64,000 nucleotides of DNA, taken from assembly GCA_023362775.1 (NCBI GenBank), contig JALMGJ010000001.1:61469501-61533500 (forward strand), read 5' to 3'. The notes beneath the pieces are model-generated. The model was not told the DNA's origin. It ran no database searches and worked only from the letters and a program-made list of their open reading frames with translations. This document shows, piece after piece, positions 32,750 to 43,108 of the stretch. The number at the start of each line of letters is the position of its first letter. The stretch's first letter is position 1. Position numbers and translations under genes: made by a program. This DNA is from Charina bottae (Eukaryota; Chordata; Lepidosauria; Squamata; Charinaidae).

Positions 32750-32881
32750 TCTCTGTATATTTTCAATAGAAAAACTGGACAAAAAACAGGCAAAATATTC
32801 TCTGTATATTTTCAATATACAGAGAATATTTTGCCTGTTTTTTGTCCAGTTTTTCTATTTTATATTGAAAATATACAGAGA
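32750..32881. repeat. Long palindrome (hairpin), 43-bp perfect inner arms
   Basis: Inner arms 32767-32809 and 32815-32857 are exact reverse complements with a 5-nt loop. After a 5-nt asymmetry the arms continue outward (32750-32766 and about 32863-32881). The unit CTCTGTATATTTTCAA occurs twice in each orientation. A diverged copy of the AAACTGGACA-AAAACAGGCAAA part lies just left, at 32685-32710. Confidence 0.92.
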
Positions 32882-32914
32882 ACTTTCAAGAGTGACTCAA
32901 ACCAATATGCTGGG

Positions 32915-33178
32915 TAATCCCAAAGAAAGTGGCCTTGGTAATTCTAGCCTTAACCCTTTTATGTACTAGCAGTAGTAGAATAAATATGGAAAGTAGGAAA
33001 CCAGGTTATTCCTCCTCTACAGGAGGACCTCACTTACCCAATATTCTTGGTAATCCCAAAGAAAGTGTCCTTGGTAATTCTAGCCTTAACCCTTTTATGT
33101 ACTAGCAGTAGTAGAATAAATATGGAAAGTAGGAAACCAGGTTATTCCTCCTCTACAGGTGGACCTCACTTACTGACT
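32915..33178. repeat. Tandem duplication, period 136 bp
   Basis: TAATCCCAAAGAAAGTG starts at 32915 and again at 33051. The following approximately 125 bp are almost identical (GTGGCC against GTGTCC, AGGAGG against AGGTGG). The duplicated unit includes the first 20 or so bases of the DNA element beginning at 33156, so the duplication is younger than that insertion. Confidence 0.9.
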
Positions 33179-34078
33179 GCCTTGTTCAGCAACCATTCAA
33201 AATTACAACGGTGCTGAAAAAATAACTTTACATCCAATGCCTGCATTTATGACCTTCACAGCATCCCTCAGTCACATGATCACCATTACAGTCAATACGC
33301 ATTGTCCTGTGCTTGACCTGTTGTTATACTTTTCCCCCCCTTGCAGAGCAGAGAGATTGGAGAGGAAAGGATTACTAGAGAGTAAGCAGGCACACAGTGG
33401 GGAATACACATCAAAAGGAAAGTGGTGGCCATGGCAGCCCCAAGCGTGTTATGCAAACAGAATTCCCCATTCTGTGCCTGCTTACTCTCTTGTAATCCCT
33501 TCCTCTCCAATCTCTCTGCTCTGCAAGGAAAGGAAAAGAAAACAGGTTAGGCACAGGAGAGATTGCCTACAGAGATTGCTTATTTTATTTTATTTTATTT
33601 TATTTTTCTTCCCTTCCCCCTTGCAGTGCAGAGATTGCTTAAACAAGTGTGGGGCGGAGGGGGGAAGAAAAAACAAAAAAACAAGCAATCTCTGTGGCTT
33701 CACATCTCTGCAGTGCCTGACCCATTTTTCCTCCCCCCCTTGCAGAGGGGAGAGATTAGAGAGGAAGGGATTGCAAAAGAGTAAGCAGACACAGAATGGG
33801 GAATTCACCGGGCTGCTTGTGTAGTGCGCTACTGCATTGCTTTAGATGTGTATTCCCCATTGTGTGCCTACTTACTCTCTTGTAATCCCCTCCTCTCCAA
33901 TAAATATAAATACAAACAATTCCCTTATTGCTAATTATCCCACTGCTAGGATGAGCATTCCAAAGGGTGGGGGGATTGGGGAAAAGAAAGCACAGTCACG
34001 GTCATGTGATTTCCCACTTAGTGACTTCTTCGCTTAATGACAAAGTCCCAATTGTGGTCATTAAATGAGGATTGCCTG
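33156..34078. mobile_element. Tc1/mariner-like element with four alternating inverted units
   Basis: The left end CAGGTGGACCTCACTTACTG and the complement of the right end, CAGGCAATCCTCATTTAATG, form imperfect inverted repeats. TA stands at the left; the right has CA. The interior holds one unit of about 65 bp four times, in alternating orientation: 33341-33405 (+), 33461-33527 (-), 33740-33805 (+) and 33851-33900 (-, shorter). There is a (TTTTA)n run near 33578-33606. No transposase is encoded. Confidence 0.65.
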
Positions 34079-35640
34079 CATTCTTCACCATGAAGGAAAC
34101 AATTTGGTAGGTGGGGATGATATATCTATCAGGCAAAGAGGAATAGATCACATTGGGCTAGGTTAACTCTTGGTTGTTTCTGAATAATGCTGGTTATTAT
34201 TAACCAGCTTATATCAGTTACTTTAAGGCTGTGTTAATATCCTTTACAGTGAATACTAAAGACATTGTGATTTTCTATGGTTGTTCTGGTTAAGGTCCTC
34301 CTTTTACGCTGATTTGATTCTTCAATGGAATGGTCAGCTGCCATCTTGAAATTTTGTATCAGTTGTGCATTTGTAATATAAGGAGGGTAAAGCAGAAAGA
34401 AATCTTTCTCTCTTTTTTTCCATGCTAAAAATTATAATATGTGATTTTTTTGCCTGGATGATTTTACACTGTTTCATAAAGGAGGACGAAGATAATGCAG
34501 ATAACTAGGATGGATTCTCTTTTGCCTCCCCCATCTTGATTTGTTTTCATGTGGTGTTTTTGTCACTTACTTTCATGTTATTTTTGAGCTAGAAATAGCA
34601 ACAACCAGAACAAGTTTTAAGCCTTGACAGAATGAAATCTTTTCTGTGATGACGTGGCCAAGCTTATTTGTGGTTCTGTGAGTCAAAAATTCCTCTTAAT
34701 GATGTTTAAGAATTCCAAGTTCTTTTTATCAAACTCCTTTCACATCCTTAAAAATGTAGGCAGCTATATGCCACATAGAGGACTAATAATTTCATTGGTT
34801 CTTAATGTCTCATGCTATTTATAAGTAAAGGTAAAGGTTCCCCCACATAGTCGTGTCTGATAATTTTCCAGCCCTGATTCCCTAGTGGCTTTATATATTT
34901 GGACACTTTTGGAATATGAAATTGGTGGTCTAAGAATGTTCAGTGTTGAGGAGCAAGGGACAGGTTTCTCAGATCTCTAATGATTTTTTCTTCTGTATTT
35001 TATTTCCCTTATAGCATTCATACCGGTTGAGCCAGCTGATTTATATCAATAAAAATCAGTTTCATTTTGAGTTCAAAAGTAAATGGAACTATAATTTTTC
35101 TTTTAATCTTGAGCTTCTCCAGAGTTTATGGACAAGTAAAATTGTATTTTGTTGCATATTTTCTGATAATTCAAGATATGCATAATTCAGAATATGATGC
35201 CTGATATGCCAAAGTGTATGTTATAGCTGTCCAGTATAGATCGTCTTAAGTAACTCACCCAGTAGCTGATATCTTGTGTGTAATAGTTTACCAAATCTGG
35301 ACAAAACTCTTTTTTTATCTTTAGAGACACTTGGGTTGACATAGAAAATACTCATAACTGAATGGCAAGCTTTGCAGGTGAACAGCTTGCCACCTAGATT
35401 GATTAAAAATGACTCTTTGTAAGCCATGATTAGCTTTTAATAGCAGTAAAGAATGATGTTATGAGAAGGAAATCCAAAAGTATTTTGAAATGGAAAAGAC
35501 TTGACTATATTTTCTGATACCACCAGGGTTCTGGAAGAAACAGATTAGATGAACTATTTTCTGTTGCGTTTCCAGCCAGGATATAGTACTAAGATGACAT
35601 TGATTGCACGTGTGGATGATCTTTAGTGGGATAGGATAGT
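34079..35640. other. Intronic sequence with one SINE remnant
   Basis: AT-rich intron. At about 34825-34872 a minus-strand scrap of a Sauria-type SINE tail is seen (AAGGTAAAGGTTCCCCCACA, then GTCGTGTCTGA). Otherwise no feature recognised. Confidence 0.5.
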
Positions 35641-35644
35641 ACAA

Positions 35645-36300
35645 CTCTCCTAATCCTTCTTGACCTCTTGGTAGCTTTTGATATTATTGATCATGGTATT
35701 CTTCTGGCTGACTTTAGGGGTTAGCAGTGGACAGCGCTGTTTTGCAGTGTTTCTCCTCCTTTCTCCATGGCCAGTTCCAGTCAATGTTGGTGTATAGGGG
35801 TGGGGGGTGGGAGAGAGAGATTATGTCCTAGTCCCATGATTTACAGGTTTCATCAGGGCTTAACACCCTCCCCTTTCTTATTTAACATCTATAGGTGTTC
35901 TAACACCTCAGAACACCTATCTGACACCTCTTCATTGCAAGTTGCAATGGCTACCAGTTGGTTTCTGGATGCACTTCAAGGTACTGTTTGTCATCTATAA
36001 ACCCCTTCATAGATCAGGGCTTGATTATTCATGGGACCACCTTTCTCCAATTCTCTCTGCCTCTTCTATAAGATCTGACAGGCTGTTCATGCTCTGGATC
36101 CTGTTGAGTAAACAATGCTATCTTGTGGAATCTCATAGGCATGTCATCTGGAAAACCATTGCCCCACAGGTCCTGCTGTTTGGAATACCATTCCCCCAAA
36201 ATCCATTTGGCCCATTTAGAAAATATTTTAAAATTTGGCTTTTCAAACAGGCCAGGGGTGATTTGTGATCCCACTTGAGTGAAGATGGGTGGCTAGAATT
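35645..36300 (+). mobile_element. L2-type LINE, internally deleted
   Basis: The + strand first shows a decayed L-D-L-L-V-A-F-D-I-I-D-H-G-I-L-L, the reverse transcriptase motif A of L2-type elements. A piece reading P-F-L-F-N-I-Y follows, then a C-terminal part with the same layout as the copy at 1190 (R-S-D-R-L-F, ... F-R-K-Y-F-K-I-W-L-F). The catalytic YADD block is absent and stops interrupt it. Confidence 0.6.
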
Positions 36301-36361
36301 TTCTTGTTTGTGTATTTTCAACATAACATACAGATATTTCTGTATTTGTTGTGTGTTCCTA

Positions 36362-36512
36362 GCATACATTTCATTACCCAACTATATAACATCATCAGTG
36401 CAAGGGAGTGTAGGGTTTTAAACTGGCAGGGAAAGTTACTGCATATAAACGGGCAGCAAACCCCACACTCCCTCACACTGATGGTTACCTAGTTGGGTAA
36501 TGAAACGTTTGC
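36362..36512. mobile_element. Penelope-like element terminal fragment as an inverted pair, hammerhead-like motif
   Basis: Two arms (36362-36418 and 36457-36512) are imperfect reverse complements around a 38-nt loop. Each carries a hammerhead-like core: minus strand 36398-36369 CTGATGA...GAAA, plus strand 36478-36506 CTGATGG...GAAAC, with a short stem-loop (TTACC/GGTAA in the right arm) between. Downstream, AACCAAGCTCAGAGAGCATC continues the terminal sequence common in squamate Penelope elements. Such elements are known to carry hammerhead ribozymes; activity here is not shown. Confidence 0.5.
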
Positions 36513-36792
36513 GAGCAAACCAAGCTCAGAGAGCATCAAGAACTTTACAGTTCAACGCTGAGGTACAGATATTCTCTTCTATTGGAACATCAGGTTATGG
36601 ATGAGATTAAACCATATACAATCTGAGATATCCATGATAAACTTTTGTGAATGCTAGATTCATATTTGCTTGTATAAACCCAGAAAGTGAAATTGTGTTT
36701 TCAAAAAGCATGATGTTGTTAGAACTATTTCTAATTTTTAATCTTGTAAAATTCTCAATCTTTCATTCTCAACCTTTTTTTTATTGTTTTAG

Positions 36793-37127
36793 GTTTCCTG
36801 GGAGTCTCCTTCCATTTTAAATGGAGAAATATTGAGCTATGAGATCCACATGCCAGACCCTCGAATCACTGTAACTAACAATTTGACATCTTCAATGAGC
36901 CACACAGTAACCAACCTCATCCCTTTCACAAATTACTCAGTCACCATAGAAGCTTGTGCTGGAGGTGGAGGTTATATTGGAGGGTGCACCAAGAGTCTAC
37001 CTACATATATGGTTACACTTCCAACACTTCCCCAAAATATTAGTCCTGTGTCTGTGACCCCAATTAGTGAATCAGTAATTACTGTGTCTTGGCAACCACC
37101 ATCTAAACCCAATGGACCTCACATAAG
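36793..37127 (+). CDS. USH2A: USH2A exon (rest of one fibronectin III repeat and start of the next)
   Basis: 335 bp between TTTTAG (ending 36792) and a GTAATG donor at 37128. It enters in phase 0, directly continuing the exon ending at 12524 across a 24-kb intron, and leaves with 2 nt. It starts V-S-W-E-S-P-S-I-L-N-G-E-I-L-S-Y-E-I, completing the tryptophan strand of the repeat begun before, then L-I-P-F-T-N-Y-S-V-T-I-E-A-C. A new repeat opens at L-P-Q-N-I-S-P and reaches V-S-W-Q-P-P-S-K-P-N-G. N-glycosylation sites are present (N-L-T, N-Y-S, N-I-S). Confidence 0.92.
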
Positions 37128-37674
37128 GTAATGCAAAAAACCAACATATCAAACTTTATCAAAACTTAACTTTGTATAATTACTATTAAGTTGTGATCTA
37201 GAGCAGGAAAAAGGTAGAGTGTGTATATATGTATATATGTATGTATCTAGTCCCTAGGCTTAATTGTAAAGCTGCCAAGGGTGGTCCTATTGTTTATCCT
37301 GAAGTGATGACAAATAATGAGAAACTTCCAAAAAGGTGTCTGCTTGTTACCATAGCAGGGAAAATATTGGTTTGTTGTAGGGCATATTTTTTCTTCATAC
37401 GAAGAACTACAAAGCCTAAAATGATTTCCAATGTAATCTGCAGTATATTTTGTGAATCAGTGTAAGACATATTCCCAGAAGGTAGGAAGAATGGACCTCA
37501 CTGACTTCAATTATAACTTTGTCTACTATAGAAGTAGAATCCCTGTATCTGTGGAGATCCACAGGCTTTGAGATTATGCAGTGAGGTGTATCTTACCTAG
37601 GAGCTTGCTCTTCAACTCCATAAGGTCTTGCATAGAGGTTTGCTAAATTTACAGTGACGAAGCAGGAAAGAAAG
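37128..37674. other. Intronic sequence
   Basis: About 550 bp of intron with a TATG-rich patch near 37223-37246. No feature recognised. Confidence 0.45.
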
Positions 37675-37676
37675 AG

Positions 37677-37908
37677 CCAGTTTGGTCTAGTGGTTAAGGC
37701 AATGGGATAGAAACCAGGAGACTGTGAGTTCTACTCCTGCTTTAGGCATGAAACCCGGCTGGGTGACTTTGGGCAAGTCACTCTCTCTCAGCCCTAGGAA
37801 GAAGGCAATGGCAAACCACTTCTGAAATCTTGCCAAGAAAACTGCAGGGACTAGTCCAGGCAGTCGCTGAGGATCAGACAAGATTGAATGGCAAAAACAA
37901 AAGACTAG
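37677..37908 (+). mobile_element. tRNA-derived SINE
   Basis: Head with A-box-like TGGTCTAGTGGTTAAGGCA and B-box-like GAGTTCTACTCC, then GGGTGACTTTGGGCAAGTCA. The 3' body contains GAAGGCAATGGCAAACCACT and GCCAAGAAAACTGCAGGGAC. A second copy on the same strand lies at 60424-60650, and a sibling with a different tail at 38695-38857. The body resembles the 5' part of the BovB in this window (GGAATGGCAAACCACTCC). Confidence 0.75.
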
Positions 37909-38524
37909 CATGTCTTCCAGCTCATGGATGTTGTACTATATACAAAAGACTTAGATGAAGAGTACTTAAGGGACAGTCAATCATTTCCCCAACCAGGAAT
38001 CTCCAACTCAGAGGATGTACCTTCAGTGTAACATCTAGTTTTCCAGATTTGCACAAATATAGGTACAGAATGAGGTGAGGGACCTTGTAACTGTCTCAGT
38101 AGCTCCTGCAGAGAGCAAGAAGCTATTGACAGTGTAGTTCCTCGATACTAATCTAAGGGTTCAGTTGGCTCTGGAAGTGATGCAGAAAAATAACTTTGCA
38201 GTGTGCTTCTACCCTGTCTTGATCAGTCCTGCCTGTTCCTTCGACTCTAATATCCCTGTGTGGCCTTATCTCCTGTGTTGCCTCTCTCTTCACTTGAGGG
38301 CTCTAGAATGACCTTGCTTGACACGGCTGACTTTTCCCCAGAGTCTCAACTGAATAAGATAAAAAGCTAATAGAAAATGAGCCCTCGAATGTTGAATTGG
38401 AGGTATGAAGAATGTATCAACACATAAGGCCTGCAAACTCAGGGTTTCGGGATTCTCCTAGCTTGTGTTCTTCATTACTTTGGGCTACAATCTGCAAAGA
38501 GCTGATTCTAACATTGTTGTAGTA

Positions 38525-38578
38525 TGTGCGTGCGTGTGTGTGTGTGTGTGTATGTGTGTATGTATGCATGTATGTATG

Positions 38579-38630
<52 letters not shown>
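38525..38630. repeat. (GT)n-(ATGT)n-(AT)n compound microsatellite
   Basis: GT repeats (38533-38550), then GTAT units, then about 25 AT units (38580-38630). Open frames through it are artefacts. Confidence 0.92.
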
Positions 38631-38633
<3 letters not shown>

Positions 38634-38694
38634 TGAGGAAGGGAAAGGGAAAGGGAGAATGAACTCAAGGCGGCAAACATCTCTAATACTCCTG

Positions 38695-38857
38695 CCTTCT
38701 ATTTTCCCCACAACAACAACCCTGTGAGGTGGGTTGGGCTGAGAAAGAGTGACTGGCCCAAGGTCACCCAGCCAGCTTTCATGCCTAAGGGAGGCTAGAA
38801 CTCACAGTCTCCTAATTTCTAGGCAGCACCTTAACCACTACATCAAACTGGCTCTCC
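38695..38857 (-). mobile_element. tRNA-derived SINE, minus strand
   Basis: The complement reads GAGAGCCAGTTTGATGTAGT, GGTTAAGGTGC..., GACTGTGAGTTCTAG and GGTGACCTTGGGCCAGTCAC. It ends in the CTCACAGGGTTGTTGTTGTG tail common in squamates. The tRNA-like head matches the SINEs at 37677 and 60424; the tail is a different subtype. Confidence 0.75.
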
Positions 38858-40400
38858 ATTTTGTAATTCTAGTAATGCTGGAATACTGGCCTAGGCATCA
38901 CTTTCCTCCTGGCCACAAATGACCTTTTGAAATCTTCCACTAAATTTTTGAGTAAGAGAAATTACATAGATGATTTTTCCTAATTTCTCCAGGGGAAAGA
39001 AAACTCAACAATTTCTCAAGGGCAGGATTCCCCTTAGTGGTGACAGCCACACAGCTACTGAAAAAGCCCAATGGGAGGAATTTCCTCTTGACATCATCTC
39101 TTAGGATATAATGGAAGCATCAGAAGCCAAGAAAATCCTGTATAATAAAAGATAGGACATTGACAAACAACCACTTGGGCATCGTGTAACTAAAGCAAGA
39201 ACACAACATTCCCTACCCCCCCCCCTCCACAATATAGCATTTTCACCAAAATTCTCTTTTGAAAAAGTATCTAAAGCAAATTTTCTTTCATCAAAATGAA
39301 TTAGACTGCCTGGAACTTCCTGAAATTATTAGGGCTGTCTAAGACTCAGCATGAACCAGAATGGATTGGGACAATTCACATTAGTTTTTAATTCATTTGA
39401 CTGGATGGACTTCTCCCATATGTCCTTTCCCAAATTGAAATCATTCACAAAATTCTCCTTCCACCATGCAATCCAGGGTCTCTGTCACGTACCAAAAAGA
39501 CTTTAACTGTATTCTTGATTGACAGGTCTGCCCTCAAATGAGAGTGACCCTTGCAATCAGACAACCATCAGTTATGCCAATCAAAATGTCTGGGGAGAGG
39601 AGGGGGGATAGAAATTGATAGAGCACTCTTAATTTAAGCATTTATTTCCTGTTTTCCATCTTCCATCCATTGATAAGAAGTTTATAGCTTCTTATCTGCC
39701 TGATTGGTTTAAGAACTTTATTTGCTTTTAGGGAAATATGAGTGACTTAATCTCTTATATTTATCCCTGCCCTCAATCCCTGACTGAATTCAGGGAAGGA
39801 TGCAGCCTTTCCCTTTGCAGAAAAACCCATCAACCGATCTGCCTGAAATTTGCCACAGATGCTCCTTGCTAGAGGATCCATTTTCATTACATAGTCTGTC
39901 TCCAAAAGGTTATCTTTTTATAGCATTAAATTTACAAATTTTAATAAAAAGTTGCACCCATTATTATTAAATCTAGCATATTCAGTCTCTTAAAAGTATC
40001 TACCTTTCTTGTAGATTTCGTTACTATAAAAAGTATAAAAATGCTATTCGCACTTTATGAAAAAAAAAACAAGGTGTGTAGCCTCAACCCCACTCCCCCC
40101 ACTAATTTCTATGAAATTTAGAACACTATCTATTTTGGCAGAATGGGATGCCAAGAGAAGCTAATAGAGCGCCCCCTGTGGAGAGACTATGTTTCTTCAT
40201 CAAATTACTGTATTTGAATGGGAGGTTGGAAGTGTGATGGCCAGTTGATAAACTGAAAACACTGAAGAGGTTTTATGCTGGGAAGACAGTAGGGTATTTG
40301 GATAGTATTAAATTTTCTATTTTCTTTGGTGATTATCTGAGGAATTAGAGATTACATACAAAAAGAAACAAATATGAAATATTTGAAAATATTTGGTTTT
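38858..40400. other. Intronic sequence
   Basis: AT-rich intron with a C run near 39217-39226. No gene or complete element recognised. Confidence 0.45.
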
Positions 40401-41581
40401 AAAAACAAAACAGAAGAAAACAAAAAAGTGGCTTCAAGTGGCTAGAAATCCCAGCTGCCAAGCCCATTTGGCTACACATGTCCTTGGAAGGAACGGCACA
40501 TGCTGTCATCCTACCTTTCCCAGAGACATTGCTTAGAGAAAAGATGGACCACCTTAGGCACCTTTTAAAAAAAAATGATACAAGTTTCCTGAATCTCTTT
40601 TGTTTTTAAACCACAAAAGTGTGGTTTTCTTTTCTTCTGTTCATTCCAACCAAAACACTTTGGCCAAGAAAAATATCCTGAATTAAGGCCATTAATTCAA
40701 CCAATAAACAAAATCCACAACATATTAATCCAGCAAAATCCTAAATTTTAAATAACTTGATCTAAATGTATGTGATCCGTTCCAGCAATTTTTAAGTCCA
40801 GATTTTATAGAAACACTGTATTTATGTGGTTTGCTGCAGTTTCAGTAAATATTCATGAGTTATCACTGCAAAAACATGCTTAGACACTGCAGAAGTGTAA
40901 ACATAATTATATTCTCTTCAGGTATTTTACCACTGTACCTGTGGTCTGTTGAAGAAATGCTATAAAAAGTTTAATTTTTCATACAGCTGCATCAAGATTA
41001 TTAGTTCCCCCCCCCCAAAGTACATGTATATATCAGTACAGACACATCAAGAGTACATTTTTGTGAAGTTCTATCCATGCCCCAGTTTGCATGGAAATGT
41101 CAAAAGGGAAAAATGCAAATGAACCGAAGGAATTAAAAGTACAGTAACCTTGCACCCACCAGATTAGGGTACCCATCAGAGTGTAATTCTTCTAAGGAAT
41201 CTTCAGTTGATAAATTTGGTGAAGCGTTCTGAAGGCTGTCATTAAAAATATATCTTAGGGCATTGTTTTAACTAAGATAGATATTCATAGTATCTAAAAC
41301 TTCAGGTTGTTCACATGGCAGCTGCTCTGTGTTCAAAATGGGACTACAAATGTCTTGGGAGCAAGGGTCATAATGATGTATTGTTCCTCCCAGGAACCTT
41401 GTATCCATTTTTTAAAAAAGGTGCCTACGGTGGTCCATCTTTTCCCTAAGTAATGTCTCTGGGAAAGGTAGGATGACAGCATGTGCCGTTCCTTCCAAGG
41501 ACATGTGTAGCCAAATGGGCTTGGCAGCTGGGATTTCTAGCCACTTGAAGCCACTTTTTTGTTTTCTTCTGTTTGGTTTTT
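40401..41581. repeat. 184-bp inverted repeat around an 813-bp spacer
   Basis: Arm 40401-40584 and arm 41398-41581 are reverse complements with only a few mismatches (for example CCTTAGG against CCGTAGG, TTGCTTAG against TTACTTAG). The arms are not low-complexity. The spacer 40585-41397 is AT-rich with no clear coding frame. The outer ends (AAAAACAAAACAGAAG) are not a known transposon terminus, and no flanking target duplication is evident. Confidence 0.9.
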
Positions 41582-41690
41582 AAAAGGAGAGAGACATCAT
41601 GGAAGAAATGTCTCTTGCCTCATAAATACTTTTTCAAAAGTAAGGGTTTTTAAACTCAAGTTTAAAATATGGAAATGTTACAGAACAGAC

Positions 41691-42082
41691 TGTGATGAGC
41701 TGGTACGCAGTTATTAACCCAGGAACTCTCAATTACACGCCATAAGGTGAAGTAGAAGAGTACTTTATTAATACAGATGCTCAGTCCAATTCAAAGATCA
41801 GTCTGAGGGAAAGCCTGTGAAATGCTAAGATAAAATCCCCCTTCCTCCCTAACGCTACATTCTGTTCTACAGCATCTTACAGCTAAATCTCCCCCCTTTC
41901 TAACATTCCTTGCTAACGAGCACTGATAAGCCAGCCACACTGACCTTGAAGGTGCCCAGGCCTCTCACCGATCATACTTTTCCCATACCCAATGCTACTA
42001 CAGGTCTGCTAATACAAATACTACTACAAACCCCATCTCTTATACACTTATCCCTATAATGGCAGGATGCTACATCCTGACA
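41691..42082 (-). mobile_element. Solo LTR with 5-bp target duplication
   Basis: 392 bp with TGTGATGA...CCTGACA borders, flanked by CAGAC on both sides (41686-41690 and 42083-42087). On the minus strand an AATAAAG poly(A) signal (from CTTTATT, about 41761) lies near the 3' end. The copies at 55170 and 63617, and probably 32179, are relatives. Internal virus sequence has been lost, presumably by LTR-LTR recombination. Confidence 0.75.
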
Positions 42083-42087
42083 CAGAC

Positions 42088-42301
42088 ATCGAACCCATGC
42101 AAATCATTCAAACTTGAATTAGACTGATCCTTCCATCTCGAAGCAGACTGGACATGGCTGAGTCCTAGAATTAATTAAATGCATTATTTAATTAAATCAG
42201 AATTCTGGAGGAAATACTCCATTTTATTTGTCCTTCCTAAATGTTTTCTATTTTGCTGGGGCCACTGAGTATACTCAGTCTTCATTGGTTTGCTTTCTTT
42301 T

Positions 42302-42332
<31 letters not shown>

Positions 42333-42985
42333 CTCCAAACCTTTGGCTTTCTCAAGTCTGCTGAACACCCCCCCCCCCTTGTTCATGGGAAGTGTCATTT
42401 TGATAGCATGAGCCTTCAATTCTGAGCATCAGTCATACAAGGAATAATGGAATGCAGGGCAAAGAGAATCCTGAAACACATACAAGTAAAATTGGGGAAA
42501 AGCAAATCTTTTAAAGCAACGTATATGAGGGCTGTTTATCATAGTATCCAGACCCAATTATCATTTCTATCTTTCAAAGGCAAACCTTTATAATTAAGCC
42601 AAATCAAATTGGTGTTAAGTTACACAGTAGATGCGGCTTATGCTATGAAGAGAAATCTCAAGTTTCCATTGAGTTTCTCTTCCTTAACTTTCATTTTTTC
42701 TGTATAAAACAAGTTTGCCTATTCAAACTCCTGTCAAATTATTCTAAAAGGGTATGCAAACATTTCATCATACACTCAGATAATTTTTCCCTAATAAAAG
42801 AACTGCTAAAAAAATTCATCCATTCTGAAACTAATTACATAAGTTACAGAAAGTGTCAAATCCTAAAATATTTAAAAAAGATTACAGCTGTAAAAAGAAA
42901 AAATAATGTGTGACTTTTAAAAACAACCTCTTTTTTTGTCATAACATTAAGATAATCCCACCATTCTGCTTGTCTTTTGTGTTAG
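42088..42985. other. Intronic sequence with (CA)n
   Basis: AT-rich intron just before an exon. It contains a (CA)n run (about 42306-42332) and a C run (42368-42379). Confidence 0.5.
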
Positions 42986-43108
42986 ATATGAGCTCCTGAG
43001 ACGTAAAATCCAGCAGCCACTTGCATCAAATCCCCCTGAAGATTTAAATCTCTGGGACAATATTTACTCAGGAACTCAGTGGTTTTATGAAGATAAGGGT
43101 CTTAGCAG
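42986..43108 (+). CDS. USH2A: USH2A exon (centre of a fibronectin III repeat)
   Basis: 123 bp between GTTAG (ending 42985) and GTAAGA at 43109. Its first base completes the Arg codon begun in the previous exon; it ends with 2 nt. The product Y-E-L-L-R-R-K-I-Q-Q-P-L-A-S-N-P-P-E-D-L followed by N-I-Y-S-G-T-Q-W and Y-E-D-K-G-L-S is the exon most recognisably like human usherin, and it anchors the gene name. The stretch is an insertion typical of one particular usherin repeat, between the C and E strands. Confidence 0.95.

Noticed and set aside
33237..33824. 195-codon + strand frame
   Set aside because: Crosses inverted repeat units of a DNA element and a TTTTA run; no domain.
38417..38727. Frames with Tyr-Ile and Thr-His runs
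   Set aside because: Translations of the GT/AT microsatellite; the same holds near 56.9, 58.2 and 59.3 kb.
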